A DNA stretch of 64,000 bases, taken from assembly GCA_013365325.1 (NCBI GenBank), contig JABVXV010000213.1, positions 46,664-110,663 of the forward strand, written 5' to 3'. The notes beneath the pieces are model-generated. The model saw only the letters and a program-made list of their open reading frames with translations, did no database searches and was not told the DNA's origin. This DNA is from Dipetalonema caudispina (lineage: Eukaryota; Nematoda; Chromadorea; Rhabditida; Onchocercidae). A program made the translations under genes and the position numbers. Positions 12,701-25,514 of this stretch are shown here, piece by piece; the stretch's first letter is position 1; every line of letters begins with the position of its first letter.

Positions 12701-15700
12701 TCGATTTAGTTCCTTTCCTTTGTTTAAAGTATTAGATACGTTTGGAATCAAAGTTATTGGAAGCATTTTTAACAGATACTAACATTACATTGTTAAAATC
12801 TATCAAAAAAAAAGGAAGAAAAATTATGCTAAAATGTCAAAATTTTAAAACGAAAATCAAAGTTTTAAATTTCAAATTGAAAAGGCATATTTCCAATCAA
12901 AAACTTCTGTTTCTTTTTTGGATGATAAAACTTCATTGGAAATTAATTTCTTCATAGAATTCTTCGGACAAAAAATTCACCTCCCAATCCTGAATTCGTC
13001 AACAATGTTCAGTGCATTCCGTCGGTTTCTTGTCAAATTATGTTTTCATTATTCCAAAATAAGTAGTATTTCAACAAGTGGTATTGTTTACTGATATTGA
13101 AAACTTGCAATAGCTACGAGATAATTCGAAAATTGACTTCATAATTAAAAAAAAAAAAACAAACAACTTTTAGTACAACAGTTAGCAAAATAATACAAAG
13201 ATATTAATATGATGGTATTCAAATAAGTAAAGATAACAGTAAAATTTGAAATATAATCAACGCTAATTCTACAAAATTTTTTCACCCAAAATCTTTTCTC
13301 GATAAAAATTAAAAATATCATTATTCTTATTGAAAGTATTAATTTCAAGATTTTTCTCTTACTGAACTCTTAAATTTTTCATAATTCCCCAAAAACAACG
13401 TTTCAAGAATTTTCATAATTCGTGAAAACGTTTTAAAGAAGATAATTAATTTACAAAAGGATTTGTTGAAAGTGAAACTAACGCTAGCATCAAATATATT
13501 TGAACATAAAATGTTACGGAATAACTGTAATTCCGGATTGAATCGGTTCTATTATGTCAACAATTAAATGCTAAAAAAAAAAAGATTTACAACTTAAATT
13601 TTTCTTGTAAATCTCTTCACTCACTTAGTTGAATCAACAATACTACGTCATTTTTAAATCATCAAAATGATCTTTGTTCCTATACAATACTTCTATAATG
13701 AATAGTAACATCACATATTGATAAACAATTATTAAAACGGAACAATTTAATAGATCAGAGATTATGGACACTAAGTAAAAATCGATTTCAGTGTTTTAAT
13801 TCTCTTCATGTTATTTTTGTTTTAATTTTCTCCGTGTTGTAGTAATTTTTTTTTTTTTCTCAAAAGAATCCATCTGATAATGATAAAAGTGAAGCTTCAA
13901 AATGCTGTATTTTTCATAAAAATTCGGTATTTTAATTAATAATACCTATTAAATTACTATGCTATAGAAATATGCATTTTACCACACTGTTATTATTTTA
14001 TATTTGTGTTAATTAATTAAATTTAATGGGGGTTATCACACTTTGATAGTATCTATTTGGTACTCTGAGAAAAGCAAAACTGCCTTGTTGAATACGATGA
14101 AGAGATTTTGCTTCTGTTACGGAATGTTTCCGAATGATATTATTAGTGTTTTCATTTATGTTCCGTGATAATTTGACAATTTCTCCGCCTGATACAACAA
14201 TTAAACAGAAAATGAAATATGCATAAAAATAAAAAAGAACCCTTTAATTTGATTAGCTTACAGATTAGAGCTTCGGAAGCATGGCTAAGAAGAATGTTCT
14301 TAAAATTCTTGAAGTTGTCGAAAAGTTTATGCTATAGATTGTCGTGAAGTAACTTTTTGTCTTTCAGGCTGTAGAGAAGTAAATTTTTTGTTTTTTCTCT
14401 TGAGGACAATCGATGAATTTCCGACTTATCACAAACGTTAGATTTATGATATTTTATTGAAGTTGTATCATTTTATTTCCTCAGAAAGCAATAGCAAATT
14501 TGTAAATTTATTTTGAGATGGATCATTCACCGGCATATAATGCTTTTGATTTCATATAAACTTATGATAGGCTATATAATTGGAATTAAATTTTAATGAA
14601 ATTTTATTAAGCAATCTACCGTAATAATCGAAATATTTATCTTTGGACGGATCATTTATTCATTGTCATCATTGATTAGATGGAAGAAGCAGCATACAAA
14701 ACTTCAATCAAATTTAAGTTATTTTTCTATCTATCCACAATGATTGAAGCTGAAAATTAAAGTAATGACGTTGTTAGGAATGAATGGTAACGGATTTTAA
14801 TGAAAATTTAAATTTTGTTTGTGATGATTTCAATTTTTCACTTACTTTCCTAAATAAATTTCAGAAGAGCTATTGCATTGCTTCACAATCATGAAAGTGT
14901 TCATTGTTACAAAAGTTGTTAATTTTCATAAAATGTGTCAATTCCATCGACAAAATTATCGATTGATTTGTAAAATTATTATTTACGGACTGCTTGATCC
15001 ATTTGCTGAATTTATATTACCGATTGATTTCTAGAACTACTATGGTGCTTAGAATAGTCCTATAAATTGACGGATAATTTAAATTCAATAGATATTTCCA
15101 GTTTTAAGTAAATTTTCAATTTTTTGTTTGTATAGTTTTACATACTTTGCACAATACTTCTACAACATATTTTACATAAAATTTTGAAAGATTCCATTTG
15201 TTACCAAATTAACAAAGTTATTCACATTTTTTATTTTTAACAAATTGACTACCCGGAAAATAACTAAAATGCTACGATCATTCCGGTTCAGTTTATATTT
15301 CGGATGAAAATGAAACTCGAATTTCTCCATGGTCTCTGCAATTGTTACTTTTGCTTGAATATTTAATTAAGTTAATTTTGCGCTTTTCTGTGTAATCCTT
15401 GCTGAAGTTGAAGCTAATTCAACAATGAGCATAAAGAATGTTCAGATAATGCAGTGATTAAAAGAAACATTAATTGTTTTAATTATTAGTGTTTTTAGTT
15501 CAATTCCATATTTGAATGTATAAATGCTACGATTATTGAGTGAGCTGGAATCGGAAATAAAAAAAGAAATGATTTTTCCCGGATGATATGAAGTACGATG
15601 TAATTTCTTAGCTAATCTAAGAGTAATTCTCTTACTACTCTTGTGAATTCAAAAGGATATTTTTCATGGAATTTATCAGAAGTTTCGGTTACTATTCTCT

Positions 15701-18700
15701 AAACTACATGAACTGTACTTTACTACTAATATAGTCTTACCGTATTTTAAGAAATTCAATAATTCAAGAAAAAGCGTACGAAGACATTTGCATACTTTCA
15801 ATTATTCATGTAGCCATAGGATTTCCATAAATTGTTTAAAAAAAAAAAAAAAAAGAAAGAAAAGTTAAGTTTACATTTTCTATACAATTGTTAGAATCAT
15901 TTTGTATGCAAACAATTTGAACAGTTTCATTTTATCTAATATACAATATCAGAAATCATTTTAATAAAATATTGTAATTAGCATAAATCTGCATGTCTTG
16001 CATTGGCATGCTAACTGTAAATTGACCGTTTAAAATTAAAATTTATCAAGAGTTTATTAAAATTTATCAAGAGTGTAAGCATACAAACTTTTCCCTCATT
16101 CTTCCTCCATTGATATTTGAAAATAAATCAATTGTGCATTTATCCCTACTAATAAATGAAATCAATAAATCATTAATTGCAGGCTCGAAAAGCTTCGCTC
16201 ATTTCATATTACTTCTTCTCTTGGTCCATTTTCAACAAGCAACTTATTAAATGAGGAAATTTGCATATATTGCTTTTCGGGAATGATGAGCTCATCCAAG
16301 TATGCTTCACATCATTTCGGGACATTTGTTCATCTTTATTCAATCTATAAACAAGCTACCAATAGATCAGATTAATTAAAAAGCGGAAAATGAAGGGATG
16401 GATTATGAGGAAATACAGCTTTTGTTAAGCTTAGATACCAATTAACTTCAAAATGATAACTATGAAACTCTCAAATTTAGAAACTAAGTTATTACATCAA
16501 ATAGGTATTTCATTAGTTGTTATTCTAAACGCTTAATTATTCTTACATCTACAGTTCAACTATGATATAGTCTTGTATTAATTAGCCAAAAGAATTTTAA
16601 CGTACCAGCTATCATCAAATCATTTCGTTTAATCCATTTATTTATAAAATTATCAATGATCCGAACGAGTTATTTCCAATAATAAGCAAACGATAGTTTC
16701 AAATTTCTTAAAATTACTAAAACTTGTACATTGTATATAATTTATTTAGAACGTATATTTTTATCTGAATTACATTTTTGCCTGCAAATATCTTACATGA
16801 AATGCATAATTTGAACTAAAAAAAAAATCGCTAAAAATGATTAAACAAATATTGATAAAAAATTTTGATTGGAAAAAAAGAAGAAATAATGTTAAATTCA
16901 ATAAAAATTAATTTTTATCCAATAAGCAAACAACAATTAATTAATTTTCCAAAAATTCAAAAGTGTCGTAAAAAATTCTTTCATAAGCATTATTTGTTGA
17001 TTGTTAAAAATGAAACAAAATAAGAGTAAAAGAATGAAAAAAAAAAAAAAAAAAAACAATAACGATGTTATGGTAATTTATTCGCTCATAGTTATCTTTG
17101 AGATTATTTATTATTTCATTTATTTATCATTTTATTTATTTTACTTTTAAATTTATATTTTCGACTGGTTATTTATTAAAAATAAATAAACAACAACAAG
17201 TTACTAATGAAATTTATTTTCTTGCAATCTTTTCGTTGACAATTCTCGATACCATTCATATAACATTTTATTTTTTAAATCTCGAAACTTTTACTTACAC
17301 TTTTTATCATCATTTTTCCATATCATAATATTCATTTTTAGTACAAATACAGTAACTGTTCATTATCATCTTGTTATCTGCCAATATCTGTTAAATGTAA
17401 TCGACCAAACAGATATCATTTTCAGTGCTTTAAAATAACCTCAACATTAATTTTAATTTTTTTATTATTATCTATTTCTGATATTCATTTCAATAAGTAT
17501 TCACTTTCTATAGTATTTACACTGATGATACATTCTTACAATCAAATGTTGAAATGTATCATGGCATTGCTGTATCAATCACTTACAGTAATATTAGCTA
17601 TGATTGAATATGATTCACACTTAACATAAGCATAGCAGGTCTCAGAAGAAATTAGCCTAAGTAAGCCTGCAGTAGAAACTATCCAAGTAAACCAGTAGAG
17701 GAAGTTAGGCCTAAGCAAAAATTAGTCTTATATGTTAGAAACTACAAACATTTTATTGGTTTAATATTAACTATGAAAAGAAATGAGGCTGAAATAATTT
17801 GTAACAACAAAAAAGAATGTCTTAAAAATGTAAGAAAATGGAACTAAAAATGATTCGGACAGCGATAAGAGTAAATTTTCAAAGAAAATTTGAAATTTGA
17901 AAACGAAAAAAAAAAAGCAGTCCTAAGGAAAATTGAATAGGTCTTACATATAGCATCATCGATTTTGAAAAAAATAAATGAAACGAAACAAAAAAAAAAA
18001 AAAAAAAAAAAATTCAGAAATGATCAAAAAAAAGATGATACTAGAAAAAATTCCTGACAGGTTTCCATATTGAACTCTTTTCAAATACTTACCTTTATCA
18101 AAGCAGCAAAAGTTTATCCAATTAAATATAATAAAATACATACAAGTATAATTCAATTTTAATCGTTAAAAAAACTTTAGACTTTTTTTTTTAGTTTAAA
18201 TTTTAATATTTTGTTAACAAAATGATTACAAATATTGTAACTTTTTCAAACTTTAAGATATGAGAAGTATAAATCTCTGATTTGAGAAGTATTTTTAGCA
18301 ATGATGAAATTATCAAATCAGTAATTACCAAGTAACAGGTAAAAGAGGGGTAATTAAAGAAAGCTATAAAATGGAAATGGAATGAAGTGGGATGATTGTA
18401 AATGGAAAAAGCTTTAGGTCGTTAGGTATGAAAAAGATGGGTAAGTGGCAAAAATGGAAAAAGGAAGGGTAATGATTTGCGGGAAATGTTTGATCCGGTT
18501 TTACAGTAACTTTCATCAAGTCATCAATAAATCAATGGTCTCACTATCAGATTATCGGTACCCATTCGTCGTTTCTGCGCCTATTAATGTATCAGTGATA
18601 TTTTACACTATTAACCGTTATTTTCTCACAAATTTCACAATTATATAATTCCATCGTTTTTTTTTTTTGCCGCCTATTACTACGTACATTTTTTTTTTTC

Positions 18701-21700
18701 GATCATATATAAAATAAAACATATTCCGTAAAGATACCAATGAAATTGACTTGAAAAAGAAATTATGGACATTGAAATTAATATTCTAATCGCAACATGT
18801 AAAGTTAAGAATTTCAGAAAAACTCGAATTTGAATATTCTTTGTTTGATTATTGAATAATAATGTTATTATTAATTTTTCTATTCCAAAATACTTTTGAT
18901 TATTTGATTTCTTTTCAAATCGGTTTAATTCAAAATTTCGAAATATTTAATCATTTACAATGCAGCAAGAAAATATGTTATATTTATTGTAACAATACAT
19001 TCTCGATGTTAAATTTTGTTGATTTAATTTTATATGTATTCAAAATGACTGGTAATAAAAGAAAAAACAATAAAAAGGAATTATTTCAAGTCGATGGTAC
19101 CTTCCAGTAATGGAACTTCGATAGGATTAACAATTGTGAAATCCGACAATAATCCTGATTCGGACAAATCCGGATACTGTAAAGTAAACTTCTCATGGTC
19201 ACCAGAATAGAAATAGAACCATTATTTGCTGTTTTTTTTTTTTCTTTTCCTTTGTTTTCTTCACTATGAGATTAAATAGAAATTTTAACAAAATTTATCC
19301 GAAAATTACTCACAATTCAAATTTGAAAAATCAAAAGTATACTCGGAATTCAACAAAAAAAAAGAGTCATTCTATTTTCTGCTCACTTGATGATATTACT
19401 TGAGAAGAATCTACTAATTAGTTATGCGGATTTATTTAACTAATTAATTATGCAAAGCTAAAGATCGTTTCTTCAATTTCACTCATAGCTGTGCTTCTTT
19501 CATTCCTCAAAAAAACGTCAAAAAAAAAGTGAATGATTAGGAAAGAATCTTTCATGATTGATTCAATGTTTATGTATATTTCATTTTTGACAAAAAAAAA
19601 AAAAAAAAAATTTGAATAAACGAATTTTCGTAAGTTTCGGTCATTTCATCGAATAAGAGCAACTATAGCTAGTCTACTTGTAATTCAATTTTGCAAAAAA
19701 AAAAAAAAGAGAAGACTAACTTTTAAATGTTTAAGGGTAAAGTTTCAATTATAAAATTTTTTTAATTTTAAGATTTAATTCTTTTTTCAAATTGTATTTT
19801 AAAGTTCAAAATTATCAAATATATCTTTGAATATGATAAAAATGAAGTCAATAAAGCGCTAATGTACATTTTCCATCTTCAAGTATTTTCTTCAGGCAAT
19901 TCGTTATGCAGAGGGAATGTTGATAGACCTCCTACTGTTACAGCAATTTGCGCCAGGTCATTCAGATATATCCCATTTTTTTTCGTCATACCTCTTTCTA
20001 TTATTTGGTACTGGTGGACAAATTTTTTTTTTTTTTTTAATGATTTATTTGGCAAATATTACAGCTGGCAATGCTCTTTGAAAGATTCAAACTGAATGAC
20101 ATGGCGCAATTGTCTCCATTCAATGACAATTATCTCTTCCTCTGAAGTATCATCACAATTTGGTAGCAATTTAGTAGCATATTTACAGCATTAATGGATA
20201 AGTATTTTTTTGGAGCATAATTAATGCTTTAATCAAATGCTTTGACTAAGGATATTTAATTTAGCTTAATTTTAATTCAAATTTGTTATAAAGTATACTG
20301 AAATTTCATTTGTACAAAAATTTCAACCATTAACTGAAAATCGAAATTCCATTTTCTGAATTCCATCCTTTTTTTTCCATTTTCTGAATTCCCGAAATTC
20401 CATAAATTTCTTGTTAATTTTTTAATTTTTTCGATTTCTTTCCTTTATCATTTTAAAAATATTACGCTATTATTATGAAGGGTTACTGCAATATTTGAAA
20501 ACCGATTAATTAACCGGTAGTCTATCTGTAATTTCCGGAATAACTTTTGAAATATGTCATTATATTTAAAACAGTAGAAAAAAAAAATAATTCGATGACC
20601 TTTTGTGACAGAGAAAGAGGAATCCAAAAAATTCAATTCATTATTATTTTTTTTTTTTCCTAATAGTTAACGCTGATTAATGCAAGATTATAAAAAATTT
20701 TCAATGTGGAAAATAGAAATACAATTTTTCATTCCTGTTAAAAGAAGAATTGATTTTGCGACAATTATATTCTATCCAAAAATATTTTCTAATTCATGGT
20801 TACATTCAAACTTTAAAATTTAATTTTCTTTTACAATAATCTTATTCAGAAAAACATCGAATATTTTTACAAGTTAAATTATTGTCAAGTATTTCTTTTT
20901 TTTTTTCCTCTTTGTAATTTTCGATAAATTTCACAGATGCATACATTTTTTTTGTCAGCATATAATTATATTCAACAGTATAGTATCCCGGATCCGGAAT
21001 ATTGAAAAATATGGTATGATGCAAGGACATCATCCACTTTTGCATCATTTCTCTTAAAAGCCCTCTTCATCTATTTATCTGTAAGTACGCAATTCATAAT
21101 GTACAAATGCCGTTGAGTGTTAAAGTGGATTAATGGAAAAGCTTTCTGTAACAGTTTATGGTATCAGAAATGATGAAAAATGAACTGCAAAATAAATTAC
21201 CATTTATTATGAATAATTTTTTAAAAAGCTTTTTGAAATTCTTTGAAAAATTTTTAAAAAAAAAAAGAAAAACTATTCGAATTTTATCCTTACTCACTTT
21301 AAAATTAAGCTAAAAAAAAAAAAAAAAGAAAAAAAATCGAATCAAACTTAGGGAACAATTAGGTTTTATGTTTATGTTTTATTTCGAATCATTCTCTCTC
21401 CTTCTCCCTCTCTCTTTCTCTATCTCTGTTAAGCATTTATGAAGAAGAATAGTAATTTTATTAGATGTGGAGAGAAAGTGCTAATTAGATAAATAAAAAG
21501 GATAAAACTATTTGATGTTACTGAAATTAAATGCTTTCTTTTTTTCCTTCCAATTTTTTTATACCAAAAAAAAAACATTTTTTCTACGATTCGGAAAATA
21601 TTACTTAATATGATTGTTTGGAAAAGAACAAATATTGAAATTTCGACCGTATATTATTCAGGAAATTAATGTTTGATCGGTATCCGATGATTTCATCAAA

Positions 21701-23095
21701 CTGATATCACTACTACCTTTACTAATCAGATAGTCTTAATTTACAATTTTTTCAATTTCTTCTTTTTCTTTTTTTAAAATTTTCTTCATTATTCAATAAA
21801 TCCTAATTTGCCTCAGTTTTACATCTCTGTCGATTTTATGCTATTATAATTCTTTCAATTTTACACTTTTCCTGCTACTAGGAAATATTATGCGTGCTTT
21901 ACTGAAATTAAGTTATTTTTCTCCTTCGCATAATTCTTCGTTGAAAAATGGAAAATCGTGGGGGGGAGCAGAAAAAAGTTTAAATAAACAATGAACTTGA
22001 CAAACTTGGACATTTCGCAGTTTTCTTTCTTTATTTCCACATTTCCGAATTTCCAACAAAATAGTTAATATGGCAAAAAAAAAAAAAAAAAATATGTTGT
22101 ATGCAGGTAAATTACATTGAAATATGTCGAAGGAGAATTTGTCGTAATAGTAATATCTGCAATGCTTATCTTTGTCGCACCGATACATCGGACACATTCA
22201 TTTATCATTATGCAATTGTACGTTATTATGAGGTTTTAGCTGAATTGTACCCATCCTCTTTACTATATTGTCATACCTGTCTCAATTAGTTCTGCATATC
22301 TGATCGTAGACACAGAACGATATCAATTTTCTTCGCCATCTTTTGGGAAATGTCAACGCTCCTGTCAATTACTACCCATAACTATATTTTTCAATCGTGA
22401 TCATTACCATCAAATGTTCTTGTGATGAGGTTAATACTACGAGGTTGACCTTTGATGTTAATTTAAACTTCGATCTCTTTTGATAGTTCTGGTCATCAGT
22501 TTTTTTTTTTACCGTTTATACTTTAAATAGGAGAATTGCATGATAATTTGTTTTTAAATTAAATTTTTCTTTTTTTCTTAATAAACTACATCAAATTGGC
22601 TTCTCATATTAACTGATAATGGTTAGAGCTAATCCATCAACCATTTGCGAAAAAAAAAAAAAACACCGCGGTAATCAATAAATGATACAATAAAACTACT
22701 ACTAGTAGTAACATAATATCTTCAAATCTTAAAATTTTAAATTTAATTTTGATTTTTTCATTATTGCTAATATTTCCAATTTTTTTTTTTTTTTTTTTTT
22801 TTTTGAAGGTATCAAATCTTTTACCGATAAAGCACTTCTTTTTGATCTGGCTAAAATTATCCATTTTATTTTCACACATTTTTGCATACATTTTTTAAGC
22901 TTAGTTGTATAATTTATAAACATCTAATTGGCGGAGAAATATTTTATCGTAATGTTCGTCTCCTTAATGCACATTAATTTATAATAGACAATTTGCATAA
23001 GGAATAGATAGGAAGGAAGAAATGAATTGGCCTACTTCTTAATAAGAAGAGGATGATGTACATCAACAAATTTATATAATCTGCAAGATTCATCG

Positions 23096-23096
<1 letters not shown>

Positions 23097-23141
<45 letters not shown>

Positions 23142-23185
23142 AAGTTGTCACTGTTATTACTACTACTACTACTACTACTACTACT
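23097..23185. repeat. Compound trinucleotide microsatellite (AAT)n-(TAC)n
   Basis: An uninterrupted AAT run at 23097-23139 is followed, after 15 bp, by a TAC run of about nine units at 23155-23185. Confidence 0.95.
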
Positions 23186-24739
23186 TTTATTAACTAATTA
23201 TTTAAATGTAGAGGAATTTCTTTCCAACGTTCAAAATGTTACGATTATTTATTTACATATTTTACACACATTCAATGCATTCGATATGTTCAAATTTTAA
23301 TAAACACAAAATGTTATTTGCAGAAAACATTTCTTTCTTTTTTTTTTTATATTGAAACGAAAAAAAAAAAAAAAAAGAAATCATTGATTTGTATTTTTAA
23401 ATTTTTCTTTCAAAGACGATAAAAGATACGAATAATAATGTTTCCTTAATTAGACTAATTATAACTGAATGATACACATAAATGAATGATGATTGGAACT
23501 AGCTGTAATTGTAATTCAGATTCTAACTGAATTCAGACATTTGGAATTTTAATGAGCAATATCGATCATAGTGGAATGCAGAAGTAATAATCATCGATAA
23601 TTCCGTAAAAACATGATTCCGGATGGTAAACATTGCAGGAAAGCTTAGTCTTCCCCTTAGAAATCCGAAAAACACTCTGGTGCATTTGTTAGGAAGTTAG
23701 CCAAGAAATCCTCAAAACTCTTTGGTGCATTTGTTAAAGGTAATAATAATGGTATAATAATAATAGACTCTTGTTAAAATAATAATAATAATAATAATTT
23801 GAAATACGAAAAAGACTATCTATGATGACATTTTTTAGAGGTCAATTTTTTTCTTCTAATGGTCATTTGAATTTTGTTCACTTTCATCCTTCCTTTATAA
23901 ATTTCTGAACTTACTTAATAAATATGACATATTTATCGTTTTTAAAAATATTCTTTCCAAAAAGAAAAGAATCAATCACTTGATATTATTTGATAATTTA
24001 TCATAACTAAATTTCGTTATGCTTCGATATTAATTAATATTTTACATCTCATATCAACTTGATTCTTAGTGAAATGAAAAAGTATTTTGAAATTGAATCC
24101 AATTTATATTTTTACAACAGAAAAAAAAAAAAAAAAGGAAAGATTCACTTCAAAAGATGAAATTATTTGTTGGCAAGATGAAAACGACCATCATTCGCTG
24201 TACTTTTTGTAAATTTCAAATTTATCATTTCTGTCACTTTTTCTAAAATTTGTTTCAAACAATTCGCTTGAAATGCATGAGCAAAGAATGAATAACATTT
24301 TACGGTTTAATTGCTCTTAATTTTGAACCAATCAAATTGTAATGTATCACTGTGACAATATGGATAGATTTCTTATTGTTCCATCACTCATTCATTCAAC
24401 TTTTGGAGGAAAAAAAAAAAAAAAAAAAAACCTGTTATTCTATACAGAATAATGGTTAAATCAGCACCGATAGCAATATTAACGGTTATAATATTACCAA
24501 CAAAAGTGTTGGTTATGGTAACAATGATATCATATCAGCAAAAGAATATCAATAACTGCGCTTAATGTTAAGATTGATAACGATAAGAAGACATGAGAAA
24601 TGATAACAAATTAGTAACAGTAATAAAATTGGTTAACGGTAGCAGTATATAAAGCTTGGTACTATTAGCAATATCATGACTGTTCATGATACCCATAATA
24701 TCAATAACAGTGGGAAAATTGCTACTTTGTAGTGAATTC

Positions 24740-24960
24740 AATGTATCACAACGTAACTTTCCGGGGAGGAGCTATTTGCGGTAGCGGAAAGGAGATGAAG
24801 TAGAAGAGGAACTCCGCCTTCCGCTTCTCACCCTTGCCATTTTTCTTCCAAGCATCACGACGATCGCTATCATTCCTGGCGATAAACTGGGTCGTAGATT
24901 TTTCATCTGGTGAGCAGTTCAGGCTATTTTTATTCTGGGAAATACTCAAATAAGTGGCAA
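24740..24960. promoter_or_regulatory. GC-richer island upstream of kal-1, candidate promoter or 5' exon region
   Basis: A block of about 220 bp has clearly higher GC and CpG content than the kilobases around it. It ends about 550 bp before the kal-1 ATG. It also carries an open frame on the minus strand (24949-24746, about 67 codons) with no recognisable similarity. Position and composition suggest a promoter or an untranslated exon of kal-1, but no core promoter element was identified. Confidence 0.35.
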
Positions 24961-25500
24961 TAAGAGGAGGATAAGAAAATAGCCTGGGAATTAGTTAATT
25001 CCAATTATTTCAATATGAATTTATAGTTTAAATATTTACATTTTTTCAATATCAAAATATAAAATTTAATTTTTTAAAGAACTATTAATTTGTTAGATAA
25101 AAGTTATCATTGCAACTGTAACAATATATGCTGCTGTTTCCTAATATTAAATTTAAATTGAAAATCATTTAAAAAGTTATTTCCGCATAAAGATTAATTT
25201 CGATAAATTCCACAGCAAACTTTACTTTTTAAAATATATCGATATGGTATATAATGAAAATAAATTTTTCAAACAATAAAATATATTCCAATACATTTGT
25301 AGCAAATTTATAATTTTAATTAAATTATACATTTGTAACTTTTGATGGGAAATGCATGAAATATTTGTTAGTACTTATCAAATAAAATACTCAAGTTGAG
25401 TTTTCCTACATATTCATATAAAACGTATATCTATGACGTATGTGATTCTTCTTGACGTTATATTTCTAATTACGACAAATCATTTTCAATTCAAAAATTA

Positions 25501-25514
25501 AATTTCCATTTCAG
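25501..25514 (+). promoter_or_regulatory. Acceptor directly before kal-1 ATG (probable trans-splice or 5' UTR acceptor)
   Basis: The sequence aatttccatttcag ends immediately before the ATG at 25515. A strong TTTCAG with no 5' UTR left in the exon is typical of spliced-leader addition in nematodes. An upstream noncoding exon is the alternative. It also fixes the choice of start codon. Confidence 0.7.

Larger units (their letters stand above)
9760..25500. other. Large intergenic region between sur-6 and kal-1
   Basis: About 15.7 kb between the divergently transcribed sur-6 and kal-1, so it should hold both promoters. The part just upstream of sur-6 (about 10380-10760) is less AT-rich and contains a C-rich run at 10666-10687 (G-rich on the sur-6 sense strand). 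The rest is AT-rich with homopolymers and microsatellites (AAT at 23097-23139, TAC at 23155-23185). Open frames here are short, rich in Phe/Ile/Lys/Asn and lack paired splice sites. One segment near 19895-20082 is exon-like but unrecognised (see findings). Confidence 0.6.

Noticed and set aside
21913..22197. 94-codon minus-strand frame with Cys and poly-Phe
   Set aside because: The centre is a poly(A) tract read as Phe; the two ends share no family signal.
22637..22923. Two overlapping Lys-rich minus-strand frames
   Set aside because: Built around a 23-base T tract read as poly-Lys; no similarity and no splice context.
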